This document shows positions 26,086-34,786 of a DNA stretch of 64,000 nucleotides, piece by piece (within the stretch, counting starts at the first letter, position 1; the number at the start of each line of letters is the position of its first letter). A model generated the notes under the pieces. It was not told the DNA's origin. It saw only the letters and a program-made list of their open reading frames with translations, and did no database searches. Origin of the DNA: Streptomyces albireticuli (GTDB taxonomy: Bacteria > Actinomycetota > Actinomycetes > Streptomycetales > Streptomycetaceae). The position numbers and the translations under genes are program-made. The stretch spans positions 2,758,001-2,822,000 of the forward strand of contig NZ_CP021744.1 of assembly GCF_002192455.1 (NCBI RefSeq), given 5' to 3'.

Positions 26086-26472
26086 TCAGGTGTGAGGAGT
26101 CACATCGGGGTCGCCGTCCCAGCGGGCCCGCGCCATGGCGAGCCGGGGCAGGTGTCCTTCGGCGGACCGCGCGGCTTCCCGCAGCGGAGTGCCCTCCTCG
26201 CGGTAGTGGGCGAGGGCGCGCAGCTCGTGCCCCGGCAGCAGGGCGCCGTCGGCCCGCACCACCCGCCACCACGGCACCGCTCCCCCGTAGAGCGCCATGA
26301 CCCGGCCCACCTGACGGGGCCCTCCTTCACCCAGCCACTCGGCGACGTCCCCGTAGGTCATCACCCGGCCGGGCGGAATCAGCTCGGCGACGGCCAGCAC
26401 GCGCTCCGCGTACTCGGGCAGCTCGCCGGGCGCTCCGGAAGCGCTGTCGCCCGCTCGTACGTCCTCGCTCAT
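26086..26472 (-). CDS. alkyltransferase-like protein (ATL, MGMT fold without catalytic Cys)
   Basis: A 128-residue protein of the O6-alkylguanine transferase DNA-binding fold. Helix-turn-helix and Arg-finger regions are recognisable (VMTYGDVAEWLGEG, QVGRVMALYGG). The active-site motif, PCHRV in the true enzyme, reads PWWRVV at residues 67-72, so the alkyl-accepting cysteine is replaced by tryptophan. Such ATL proteins bind alkylated DNA and hand it to nucleotide excision repair. The start is ATG 26472. It lies in the same direction as adnAB, 230 bases upstream of adnA; that gap shows no further gene. Confidence 0.9.
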   Translation of the reverse strand: MSEDVRAGDSASGAPGELPEYAERVLAVAELIPPGRVMTYGDVAEWLGEGGPRQVGRVMALYGGAVPWWRVVRADGALLPGHELRALAHYREEGTPLREAARSAEGHLPRLAMARARWDGDPDVTPHT

Positions 26473-26657
26473 CCGGCCCATACTGCCGCACGGCACGGAC
26501 AGCGCACGGTCCACGGGCCCTTGCGGAGACCCTTGAAGATCACCCAGAGTGCGTCTTCGCACTACAGGGCGTACGATCCGGAGTCCGCGCCCCCGAAATG
26601 CACCCTGATGCCCCCTCGCCCGGCGGGGCCATGCCACCATCTTCCGGGCGGTGACTG

Positions 26658-29423
26658 GTGATACGAGACCAAGAAGAGAAGACGGACCGGCAGCAGGGCG
26701 CGGGACCTCGGGAAGAGGCCGGCGCCCCCGGAGAGCTGCCCGCGTCCGGCGACGGCCCCGGAGCGGATCCTTCCGGCACCGGGAAGCCGGCCGGTGACGA
26801 CGCGTACGCCTGCGAGGGCGGCGAGGCGCACATCGACCGGGTCTCCGGCGACGAGCCGCTGCTGCCCGCCCGCGTGCACCGCCCCGTCGACCTGGTGCGG
26901 CTGTTCCTCGGCATCGTCGGCATCGCCCTCGTCCTCGCGCTCGCGGCCTTCGCCCACGGCACCACCACGGGCCTGGAAGAGGACATCAAGGACAGCACGG
27001 GCCGGGCCCCGCAGCTGCTCGCGAACTTCGCCGGGCTCGCCGCCAACATCGCGATCTTCATCGTCCCGGTGGCCTTCGCCATCGAGCGGCTGATCAAGCG
27101 GGACGGACTGCGGATCGCCGACGGCGTGCTCGCCGCGGTCCTGGCGCACGGCGTCTCGCTCGCCACCGACCTGTGGGTGGCGAGAGCGGCGCCCGACTCC
27201 ATCCGCGACGCCCTCACCCAGCCCGCGCCCACGGGCGGGCTCACCGACCCGGTGCACGGCTACCTGGCCCCCGTGATCGCCTATATGACGGCCGTCGGGA
27301 TGTCCCGGCGCCCGCGCTGGCGGGTCGCGATGTGGGCCGTCCTGCTCCTGGACGCCTTCGCCGTGCTGGTCAACGGCTACACCACGCCGTTCTCGATCGT
27401 CACCACCGTGCTGATCGGCTGGACCGTCGCCTACGGCACCCTCTACGCCGTCGGCTCCCCGAACGTCCGGCCCACGGGCCGGCACCTCCTCGCCGGGCTG
27501 CGCCGCGTCGGCTTCAAGCCGGTCACCGCGCTGCGCGCCGAGGACAGCACCGACGCGGTGGGCGGCGAGCAGCCCCACGACCGCGGCCGGCGGTACATCG
27601 TCACCCTGGAGGACGGCCCGCCCCTGGACGTCACGGTCGTCGACCGCGAACAGCAGGCGCAGGGCTTCTTCTACCGGGTCTGGCAGCGTCTCGCGCTGCG
27701 CGGCATCACCCAGCGGCGCAGCCTCCAGTCCCTGCGCCAGGCCCTCGAACAGGAGGCGCTGCTCGCCTACGCGGCCATCGCCGCCGGCGCCAACGCCCCC
27801 AAGCTCATCGCCACCTCCGAGCTGGGCCCGGACGCCGTCATGCTCGTCTACGAGCACATCGGCGGCCGCGCCCTGGGCACCGTGCCCACCGAGGAGATCA
27901 CCGACGAGCTCATGGCGGGCGCCTGGCGGCAGGTGCAGGCCCTCCAGTCGCGCCGGATCGCCCACCGCAGGCTGGACGGCGACGCCCTCCTGGTGGATCG
28001 TTCCGGCAATGTCGTCCTGACGGACCTGCGCGGCGGCGAGATCGCCGCGGGCGACCTGGTGCTGCGCATGGACGTGGCACAGCTGCTCGTCACCCTGGGC
28101 CTGCGGGTCGGGGCGGAACGGGCGGTGGCCACCGGCGTGGAGGTCCTCGGCCCCGACGCGATCGCCGACAGCCTCCCGCTGCTCCAGCCGCTGGCGCTGA
28201 CCCGCGTCAGCCGGGCGACGCTCCGGCAGCTGGCCCGGGAGCGGGCCCAGCGGGAGCGGGAGACGGTCCTGGAGGCCGCGCGCCTGGCCAAGGAGGCCAA
28301 GGCCGCGCAGACCGACTCCGGCACGGCACCGGCCGCCGAGGCGGTCAGCGACCGCAAGGCGCTCAAGGCCGAGCGGCAGGCCGAGAAGAAGGCCATCGAC
28401 GAGGCCCTGGAGGAGGCCCGCGAGGAGGACCTCCTCGCGCAGATCCGCCGCCAGGTCCTGCTGATCCGCCCGCAGGCGCCGATAGAGCCGGTCCGCCTGG
28501 AGCGGATCAAGCCCCGCACGCTGATCAGCTTCGTGGCCGGCGCCTTCGCCGCGTACTTCCTGCTCTCCCAGCTGACGCACGTGCGGTTCGGCGACCTCGT
28601 CGACAAGGCCAACTGGGCCTGGGTCGCGGTGGCGGTGGCCTTCCAGGCCCTCACCTACGTGGCGGCGGCGCTGAGCCTGCTCGGCTTCGTGCCCGAGAAG
28701 GTGACCTTCGGCCGCACGGTCCTGGCCCAGGTCGCGGGCTCCTTCGTCAAGCTGGTGGCCCCGGCGGCGGTCGGCGGCGTCGCGCTCAACACCCGCTTCC
28801 TCCAGCGCGCGGGCGTCCGCCCCGGCCTCGCGGTGGCGAGCGTCGGCGCGTCCCAGCTCTTCGGCCTGGCCTGCCACATCATGCTGCTGCTGTCCTTCGG
28901 CTACGTCACCGGCACGGAGCGCAGCTCGTCGATCGGCCCGTCCCGGACGGTGATCGGCGGCCTGCTGACCGCGGCGGTGCTGGTCCTCGTCGTGGCCGCC
29001 ATCCCGGTCCTGCGGAAGTTCGTCTCGACCCGGGTGCGGTCGCTGTTCGCCGGCGTCGTGCCGCGCATGCTGGACGTCCTCCAGCGGCCGCAGAAGCTCT
29101 TCGCCGGCATCGGCGGGATGCTCCTGCTGACGGCCGCGAACGTGATGTGCCTCGACGCCGCGATCCGCGCGTTCGGCGGGGAGCTGAGCTACGCCAGCAT
29201 CGCCGTCGTCTATCTGACGGCCAACGCGCTGGGGTCGGCGGCGCCGACGCCGGGCGGTGTCGGCGCGGTGGAGTTCGCCCTGACGGGTGCCCTGACGTTC
29301 GCGGGGCTGCCGGCGGAGCAGGCGGCGCCGGCGGTGCTGTTGTTCCGGTTGATGACGTTGTGGTTGCCGGTGCTGCCGGGGTGGATCTCGTTCACGCATC
29401 TGACGCGCAAGGGAGCGATCTAG
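26658..29423 (+). CDS. membrane protein: degenerate kinase-like domain plus flippase-like (LPG synthase TM) domain
   Basis: A 921-residue protein. After a charged N-tail come several membrane helices (about 75-250). A soluble middle domain (about 300-560) has the APH/kinase-like segment HRRLDGDALLVDRSGNVVLT followed by DLRGGE, resembling a catalytic loop and metal-binding Asp. A long Lys/Glu-rich helix (about 515-590) then leads to a C-terminal polytopic domain of about eight helices of the lysylphosphatidylglycerol-synthase TM/UPF0104 type (VRFGDLVDKANW, NALGSAAPTPGGVGAVEFAL). That domain moves lipids or glycolipids in related proteins. The GTG at 26658 is the best start, with a weak ribosome site. 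It is divergent from the ATL gene. No substrate can be assigned. Confidence 0.8.
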   Translation: MIRDQEEKTDRQQGAGPREEAGAPGELPASGDGPGADPSGTGKPAGDDAYACEGGEAHIDRVSGDEPLLPARVHRPVDLVRLFLGIVGIALVLALAAFAHGTTTGLEEDIKDSTGRAPQLLANFAGLAANIAIFIVPVAFAIERLIKRDGLRIADGVLAAVLAHGVSLATDLWVARAAPDSIRDALTQPAPTGGLTDPVHGYLAPVIAYMTAVGMSRRPRWRVAMWAVLLLDAFAVLVNGYTTPFSIVTTVLIGWTVAYGTLYAVGSPNVRPTGRHLLAGLRRVGFKPVTALRAEDSTDAVGGEQPHDRGRRYIVTLEDGPPLDVTVVDREQQAQGFFYRVWQRLALRGITQRRSLQSLRQALEQEALLAYAAIAAGANAPKLIATSELGPDAVMLVYEHIGGRALGTVPTEEITDELMAGAWRQVQALQSRRIAHRRLDGDALLVDRSGNVVLTDLRGGEIAAGDLVLRMDVAQLLVTLGLRVGAERAVATGVEVLGPDAIADSLPLLQPLALTRVSRATLRQLARERAQRERETVLEAARLAKEAKAAQTDSGTAPAAEAVSDRKALKAERQAEKKAIDEALEEAREEDLLAQIRRQVLLIRPQAPIEPVRLERIKPRTLISFVAGAFAAYFLLSQLTHVRFGDLVDKANWAWVAVAVAFQALTYVAAALSLLGFVPEKVTFGRTVLAQVAGSFVKLVAPAAVGGVALNTRFLQRAGVRPGLAVASVGASQLFGLACHIMLLLSFGYVTGTERSSSIGPSRTVIGGLLTAAVLVLVVAAIPVLRKFVSTRVRSLFAGVVPRMLDVLQRPQKLFAGIGGMLLLTAANVMCLDAAIRAFGGELSYASIAVVYLTANALGSAAPTPGGVGAVEFALTGALTFAGLPAEQAAPAVLLFRLMTLWLPVLPGWISFTHLTRKGAI

Positions 29424-29466
29424 GCAGGCTGCTGCCCCTGCGGGGTGGGGTGGGGCGGGTGAGGGT

Positions 29467-29670
29467 GCCGCTGCGCGGGGCCTTTCCCCTACCCGCCCCT
29501 TCCCGGAACCGGGGGCTTCGCCCCCGGGCCCCCTTTCCGCGCTCCGCGCGGTGTCCTCAAACGCCGGACGGGCTGAAATCAGCCCGTCCGGCGTTTTGAG
29601 GACCGGGGTCCGGGGCGGGGTCCCCGGTATCGGGAAGGGGCGGGGCTGGGGAAAGGCCCCGCGCAGCGGC
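29467..29670. repeat. dispersed Streptomyces-type inverted-repeat element
   Basis: Outer ends GCCGCTGCGCGGGGCCTTTC and its complement flank an approximately 200-bp imperfect palindrome. Its core (about 29552-29600) is a near-perfect stem, CAAACGCCGGACGGGCTGA with TCAGCCCGTCCGGCGTTTTG. The same style of GC-rich element with AACGCCGGACGGG stems occurs many times in Streptomyces genomes. It may act as a terminator for the upstream membrane gene. The gap 29424-29787 holds nothing else except the promoter region described next. Confidence 0.8.
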
Positions 29671-29720
29671 GCCCCGCACCGGCCCGCCACGCGCCACCCC
29701 ACCCCGCCCCGCCACCACCC

Positions 29721-29793
29721 GCACATGCAACCCCACCCTCACCCCCCTCCTTGCATCTGCTGGCCGCATGGCCATAACGTGCCGCACATGCAA
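29721..29793 (+). promoter_or_regulatory. promoter with repeated ATGCAA sites for the molybdate operon
   Basis: GCACATGCAA occurs twice in direct orientation (29721-29730 and 29784-29793), and its core is inverted as TTGCAT at 29751-29756. TTGCAT also fits a -35, followed after 16 bases by CATAAC (29773-29778) as a -10. That places the start at or next to the ATG at 29788, predicting a leaderless mRNA. One ATGCAA copy overlaps the start codon, so a bound regulator would block transcription and translation start. Confidence 0.45.
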
Positions 29794-30183
29794 GCCTCCT
29801 ACCCCATCGGCCGAGCCGCCCGTCTCCTCGGCGTCAGCCCCGACACCGTGCGCCGCTGGGCCGACGCCGGGCGGATACCCACGCGGCGGGACGAAGCGGG
29901 GAAGCGGCTGATCGACGGGACCGATCTCGCCGCGTTCTCCGTGGCGCTCGCGGCCGAGGGGAGCGGTGAGGAGGCCGCGTACACCTCCGCGCGGAACGCC
30001 TTTCCGGGGATCATCACGGCCGTGAAGCTCGGCGACGTCGCCGCGCAGGTCGAGATCCAGGCCGGTCCCCACCGGCTCGTCTCGCTCCTCACCCGGGAGG
30101 CCGTGGAGGAGCTGGGGCTGGCCGTCGGGATGGAGGCCGTGGCCCGGGTGAAGGCCACCAACGTGCACATCGACCGCGCCTGA
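29788..30183 (+). CDS. MerR-type HTH / TOBE-domain molybdate-responsive regulator
   Basis: A 131-residue protein. Residues about 5-50 form a MerR/excisionase-like winged helix ([20 protein letters not shown]). Residues about 68-128 are a TOBE (Mop-like) domain ([30 protein letters not shown]) that binds molybdate or tungstate. The domain pairing is analogous to ModE and suggests a sensor controlling the modABC genes that start 13 bases downstream. No ribosome site precedes the ATG, which agrees with a leaderless transcript. Whether it represses or activates cannot be read from sequence. Confidence 0.85.
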   Translation: MQASYPIGRAARLLGVSPDTVRRWADAGRIPTRRDEAGKRLIDGTDLAAFSVALAAEGSGEEAAYTSARNAFPGIITAVKLGDVAAQVEIQAGPHRLVSLLTREAVEELGLAVGMEAVARVKATNVHIDRA

Positions 30184-30196
30184 ACCGGAGAACCCG

Positions 30197-30982
30197 ATGC
30201 CCCGCACCCGCCACCTCGCCCTGCCCGCCCTCGCGACGGCCGCCGCCCTGTCCCTGGCAGGCTGCGGCAGCGACGGCGACGACAAGAAGAACGACGCCGA
30301 CGGGTCCTCCCGGAGCAGGACGACCCTGACCGTCCTCGCCGCCGCGTCCCTCACCGACGTCTTCAAGCAGGCCGGAGCCGCGTACGAGAAGGCGCACCCC
30401 GGCACCACCGTGAAGTTCTCCTTCGCCGGGTCGCAGGAGCTCGCCTCCCAGGTCCGCCAGGGCGTGCCCGCCGACGCCCTCGTCACCGCGGACACCAAGA
30501 CCATGGACGGGCTGCGGTCGGAGACCGGCGCGCCCACGGTCATCGCGAAGAACCGGCTGACCATCGCCACCGCCAAGGACAACCCCAAGGGCGTCAAGGG
30601 CCTCTCCGACCTCTCCCGCGAGGAGCTCAAGGTCGTACTCGCCGCGCCCGAGGTGCCGGTGGGCCGGTACAGCAAGAAGGTCCTCGACCAGCAGCACGTC
30701 ACCGTCAAGCCGGTCTCCCAGGAGCCGAACGTCCGCGCCGTCCTCAGCAAGGTCTCGCTGGGCGAGGCCGACGCCGGGATCGTCTACCTCACCGACGCCG
30801 CCGCGGCCAAGGGCAAGGTCTCCACGGTGACCGTGCCCGACACGCAGAACGCCGTCGCCTCCTACCCGGCCGCCACCCTCAAGGGCTCGGCGCACACCGA
30901 GGAGGCCGGCGACTTCGTGAAGTGGCTGAGCACGGACGAGGCGCAGAAGCTGCTCCGCGCCGCCGGATTCCAGCAGCCGTGA
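30197..30982 (+). CDS. modA: molybdate ABC transporter substrate-binding lipoprotein ModA
   Basis: A 261-residue secreted lipoprotein. A signal peptide ends in the lipobox LAGC at about residues 19-22 and is followed by a charged linker ([11 protein letters not shown]). The mature part has the ModA signature [17 protein letters not shown] and the anion-site segments [12 protein letters not shown] and [11 protein letters not shown]. It captures molybdate or tungstate outside the membrane for ModBC. The ribosome site CGGAGAA precedes the ATG. Its TGA overlaps the GTG of modBC. Confidence 0.93.
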   Translation: MPRTRHLALPALATAAALSLAGCGSDGDDKKNDADGSSRSRTTLTVLAAASLTDVFKQAGAAYEKAHPGTTVKFSFAGSQELASQVRQGVPADALVTADTKTMDGLRSETGAPTVIAKNRLTIATAKDNPKGVKGLSDLSREELKVVLAAPEVPVGRYSKKVLDQQHVTVKPVSQEPNVRAVLSKVSLGEADAGIVYLTDAAAAKGKVSTVTVPDTQNAVASYPAATLKGSAHTEEAGDFVKWLSTDEAQKLLRAAGFQQP

Positions 30983-31777
30983 GGAGCGGCCCGCGCCAGG
31001 GGCGCACTCCCCTGGCGCTCGGGCTGCCGGCCGTCCTGGCCGTCGCCTTCCTGTTCCTCCCCCTGCTCGGCATCCTCGCCCGCACCCCCTGGGCCACCCT
31101 CCCCTCCCGCCTCGGCTCGCACGAGGTCACCGAGGCACTGGGGCTGTCCCTCCTCGTTTCCGGCTGGGCCCTCCTGCTGGCCCTCCTCCTCGGCGTCCCC
31201 CTGGCGTGGGTGCTGGCCCGCAGGGACTTCCCCGGCAAGGCGCTGGTGCGCAGCCTGGTGATGCTCCCGATGGTCCTGCCGCCGACCGTGGCGGGCGTGG
31301 CGCTGCTCCAGGCCTTCGGCAGGCGCGGCGTGCTGGGCCCCTGGCTGGAGTCCTGGTGCGGCGTCACCCTGCCGTTCTCGACGGCCGGGGCGGTCGTGGC
31401 GTCGGCGTTCGTGTCCATGCCGTTCCTGGTCATCAGCCTGGAAGGGGCGCTGGCGGGCCTCCACCCGCGCTACGAGGAGACGGCCACCACCCTGGGCGCG
31501 ACGCCGCTCCGGGTGTTCCGGACCGTCACCCTCCCGATGATCGCCCCTGGCCTGCTGGCCGGGGCGGCGCTCAGCTGGGCCCGGGCCCTGGGCGAGTTCG
31601 GGGCGACGATCACCTTCGCGGGCAACCTCCCGGGCACCACCCAGACCCTCCCCCTCCAGGTCTACCTGCTCCTCCAGGACGACCCGGAAGGAGCGACGGC
31701 GGTGTCGCTGCTGCTCCTGGCGATAGCGACGGCGGTACTGCTGGCGCTACGCGGCAGATGGCTGGGCAGCGGCGGAA

Positions 31778-31905
31778 GGGGGCGGGACGGGGAGGGCTCC
31801 GGAGAGGGCGTAAAGCGTGATTTGCGGCAGGGTTCCGGGTTCTCAACCCGTGTGACAGGGGCCGTAAATCATGCGGCCCCGGAGGACCCTCCCCGTCCCG
31901 CCCCC
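31778..31905. repeat. nested inverted repeat in the modB-modC linker
   Basis: Three nested palindromes: outer perfect 19-bp arms (31778-31796 and 31887-31905, GGGGGCGGGACGGGGAGGG); middle 14-base arms with two mismatches (31815-31828, GCGTGATTTGCGGC, and 31861-31874, GCCGTAAATCATGC); centre CGGGTT-ctc-AACCCG (31836-31850). The whole 128 bp is read through in frame. It looks like an inserted mini-element or an mRNA stem between the permease and ATPase parts. Confidence 0.75.
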
Positions 31906-32315
31906 GACCCCACCCCGTACCCCCTCCGCACCACGGTAGAAGGATCGACCACCACCCGCATCGAAGCCGAACCCGGCACCACCATCGCCGTAGTGGGCCC
32001 CAACGGAGCGGGAAAGACCACCCTCCTCAGAGCGCTCCTGGGCCTCACCGACCGTGCGAGCGCCCAAGAAATCCTCCTGGGGGGCACCGACGCCGCCCAC
32101 ACACCCCCACACACCCGCCGCATCTCCTGGGTCCCCCAGGACGGCGCCCTCTTCCCCCACCTGAGCGCGCTCGCCAACACCGCCTACGGACTCCGCGCCC
32201 AGGGCGTCCCCCGCGCCGAGGCCCACCGCGAGGCCCGGCGCTGGCTCGACCGGCTCGGCGTGGGCGGCCTGGCACTCCGCCGCCCCGGCAGCCTCAGCGG
32301 CGGCCAGGCCAGCGT

Positions 32316-32954
32316 GTGGCCCTGGCCCGCGCCCTCGCCGCCCGCCCCCGGCTGCTGCTCCTGGACGAGCCGCTGGCCGCGCTCGACCAGTCGACCCGGG
32401 CGCACGTCCGGCACACCCTGCGCACCCACCTCGCGGACTTCCCGGGCGTCTGCCTGCTCGTCACCCACGACCCCGTGGAGGCCGTGTCGCTCGCCGACCG
32501 CGTCCTCGTCCTGGAGGACGGCCGCACGGTGCAGTACGCGACGCCCGCCGAGCTGACCCGGCACCCCCGCTCCCCCTGGGTGGCCCGGATGCTGGGCAGG
32601 AACGCGTGGCCGGGGAAGTCCACGGAGGAGGGCACGGTCGCGCTGAACGAGGGCACGAGCCTCGCCACGGCGGACCCGGGCCCCGAGCACCCGGGCCCCG
32701 GCCTGGCGGTCGTAGGCCCGGAAGCGGTGTCCCTGCACACCGCCCGCCCCACGGACGGCAGCCCCCGGAACGTCTGGCCCGGCACCATCCGCGAGATCAC
32801 CACGCAGGGCGCCCGGCTGCGCGTCCTCGTGGCCGGCGAGCCCGACGTGGTCGCGGAGGTCACCCCGTCGGCGGCGGCCGACCTGGGGCTGGCGGAGGGC
32901 GTACGGGTCTGGGTGAGCGTGAAGGCGACAGAGGTCACGTTCGTACCGCTGTAA
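32316..32954 (+). CDS. C-terminal half of ModC in the shifted frame
   Basis: This open frame begins at a GTG inside the ATPase domain. It holds Walker B LLLLDEPLAALD, the H-loop LVTHDPVEAVSLADR and a C-terminal TOBE domain (RNVWPGTIREITTQGARLR ... VKATEVTF). It is the natural continuation of the frame ending near 32310 and almost certainly belongs to modBC rather than being a separate gene; without Walker A it could not bind ATP productively. It is listed separately so the two halves can be located. Confidence 0.45.
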   Translation: MALARALAARPRLLLLDEPLAALDQSTRAHVRHTLRTHLADFPGVCLLVTHDPVEAVSLADRVLVLEDGRTVQYATPAELTRHPRSPWVARMLGRNAWPGKSTEEGTVALNEGTSLATADPGPEHPGPGLAVVGPEAVSLHTARPTDGSPRNVWPGTIREITTQGARLRVLVAGEPDVVAEVTPSAAADLGLAEGVRVWVSVKATEVTFVPL

Positions 32955-33125
32955 GGCGAGAGGCCATGTTCATGCAGCCGTAAGGGCAAAAACCGAACCT
33001 CAACGCCCCGGATCGTCCCAGCGTGACCCGAACGCCCCACCCCGCGCGCACCCCCGCTCCCCGCCCCGCAAGATGGCAGTCGGCCCCTTTCTCCGGCCCC
33101 TCAGCCCTCGACCCCGGGAGCGCCG

Positions 33126-34658
33126 TTGTCCAGTTCCGTAAGGGCCGGGGGCCTGTTGTGCGCCGCGCTGCTGACGCTCTCCGCCGTCAGCTGCGCGGGC
33201 GGCGGGGAGAACGGCGGCTCGGCGTCGGCGGCGGCGCCGGCCGACGCGCCGGACCGCCAGCGGCTGACATGGAAGGCCTGCCCGGCCCCGAGCGGCAGCG
33301 AGAGCGGGTCGACGGACAAGGCGCCGGGCACCGAATGGGAGTGCTCGACGATGCGGGCGCCCCTGGACTACGGCAACCCCGGGAGCGGCAGCGTCGGCAT
33401 CGCGCTGATCCGGGCGAAGGCCACGGACCCGGCCCGCCGGATCGGCTCGCTGGTCTTCAACTTCGGCGGCCCCGGCGGCTCGGGGATCACCACGCTGCCG
33501 GCGTTCGCGGACGACTACACCAAACTGCGCACGCGCTACGACCTGGTGAGCTTCGACCCGCGAGGCGTCGGCCGCAGCAGCGGGGTCACCTGTCTGAGCG
33601 ACAAGGAACTGGACGCCTATTACGCGGCGGACGCGGCCCCCGACACCAAGGAGGAGGCGAAGGACCTGGTCGAGCGGGTGGGCAAGTACGCGCAGGCGTG
33701 CGAGAAGCGGGCGGGGAAGGTCCTGCCGCACGTGGGGACGTCGAACGCGGCCCGCGACATGGACCTGATGCGGCGGGTGCTGGGCGACGACAAGCTGCAC
33801 TACTTCGGCGTCTCGTACGGCACCGAACTGGGCGGGGTCTACGCCCACTTGTTCCCGGACAAGGTGGGCCGGGCCCTCTTCGACGGCGTCGTGGACCCGA
33901 CCAGCGACCCCGTGCGGGGCTCCCTGGGCCAGGCGAAGGGGTTCCAGCTCGCGCTGGGCAACTACATGGACGCCTGCGTGAAGAACTCCGACAACTGCCC
34001 GACGGAGCGGCAGATCGGCGAGCTGCTGCGGCGGCTGGACGAGAAGCCCGTCCCGGGCGCGGGCGGCCGGCAGCTGACCCGCTCTCTCGCCACGGCCGGC
34101 ATCGCGCAGGCCCTGTACTCGCAGGACTTCTGGGACTACCTCACGGAGGGCGTCGAGGACGCGGAGAACGGCGACGGCAAGCTGCTGCTCGCTCTCGCGG
34201 ACTCCCTGAACGGCAGGGGCCAGGACGGGCGTTACAGCACGCTCCAGGCGTCGCTCAACGCCATCACGTGCGCGGACTTCGCGCAGCGCTACACGGCCGC
34301 CGAGATCGAGTCGAAGGTGCCGGAGTTCCGCAAGGCCTCCCCCGTTTTCGGGGACTTCATGGCCTGGAGCCTCACCCAGTGCACCGGCTGGCCGGTCAAG
34401 GGCGAGTGGCAGACGCCGGACGTGAGCGCCAAGGGCGCGCCGCCGATCCTCGTCGTCGGCAACACCGGTGACCCGGCTACCCCTTACGAGGGGGCGCGCG
34501 CGATGGCGCGCGAGCTGGGTCCGGGCGTCGGAGTGGAGCTCACGTACCGGGGACAAGGGCACGGCGCGTACGACGGCGGCAACGCGTGCGTCAAGGAAGT
34601 GGTGGACGCGTACCTGTTGGACGGTACGGTGCCCCAACCGGGCAAGATCTGCTCATAG
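33126..34658 (+). CDS. secreted S33-family tripeptidyl aminopeptidase-like lipoprotein
   Basis: A 510-residue alpha/beta hydrolase of the Streptomyces Tap/SlpD-E family that releases tripeptides from secreted proteins. The signal peptide ends in the lipobox LSAVSC (about residues 17-23). Catalytic residues are the nucleophile Ser in GVSYGTE (about 231), Asp in GNTGDPATP and His in GQGHGAYDGG near the C-terminus. The oxyanion stretch FNFGGPGGSG is typical of S33. The TTG at 33126 is used because it puts a short basic N-terminus before the hydrophobic core, with GGGAGC upstream. No partner gene is evident. Confidence 0.87.
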   Translation: MSSSVRAGGLLCAALLTLSAVSCAGGGENGGSASAAAPADAPDRQRLTWKACPAPSGSESGSTDKAPGTEWECSTMRAPLDYGNPGSGSVGIALIRAKATDPARRIGSLVFNFGGPGGSGITTLPAFADDYTKLRTRYDLVSFDPRGVGRSSGVTCLSDKELDAYYAADAAPDTKEEAKDLVERVGKYAQACEKRAGKVLPHVGTSNAARDMDLMRRVLGDDKLHYFGVSYGTELGGVYAHLFPDKVGRALFDGVVDPTSDPVRGSLGQAKGFQLALGNYMDACVKNSDNCPTERQIGELLRRLDEKPVPGAGGRQLTRSLATAGIAQALYSQDFWDYLTEGVEDAENGDGKLLLALADSLNGRGQDGRYSTLQASLNAITCADFAQRYTAAEIESKVPEFRKASPVFGDFMAWSLTQCTGWPVKGEWQTPDVSAKGAPPILVVGNTGDPATPYEGARAMARELGPGVGVELTYRGQGHGAYDGGNACVKEVVDAYLLDGTVPQPGKICS

Positions 34659-34786
34659 TACTGTTCAACGTACACACAGCACATAACACATATCATCGGT
34701 GGCGCGAACCGACGCGTCGAATGTCTGTGGCTCGCACTACGATCTCCCGCACAGCAGTTCCGTGACGGACGGTCGGGGGGAATGCG

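Larger units (their letters stand above)
30979..32954 (+). pseudogene. modBC: fused molybdate permease-ATPase modBC with a one-base frameshift
   Basis: From GTG 30979 (overlapping the modA stop) the frame encodes a ModB permease of about 260 residues with the EAA-type loop GALAGLHPRYEETATTLGAT. A linker of about 70 residues follows, then a ModC ATPase with Walker A VVGPNGAGKTT and Q-loop WVPQDG. The signature LSGGQA is followed by nonsense. One frame over, the expected ALARALAARPRLLLLDEPLA continues to a normal C-terminus with a TOBE domain, stop at 32954. A C missing after 32310 (GGCCAGGCC-AGCG) explains the break. It is either a real mutation that would inactivate uptake or a sequencing error in a C run. 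Permease-ATPase fusion itself occurs in related genomes. Confidence 0.85.

Noticed and set aside
26562..29726. Long minus-strand frame opposite the kinase-flippase gene
   Set aside because: It has no recognisable domain and the plus-strand protein has clear membrane helices and motifs.
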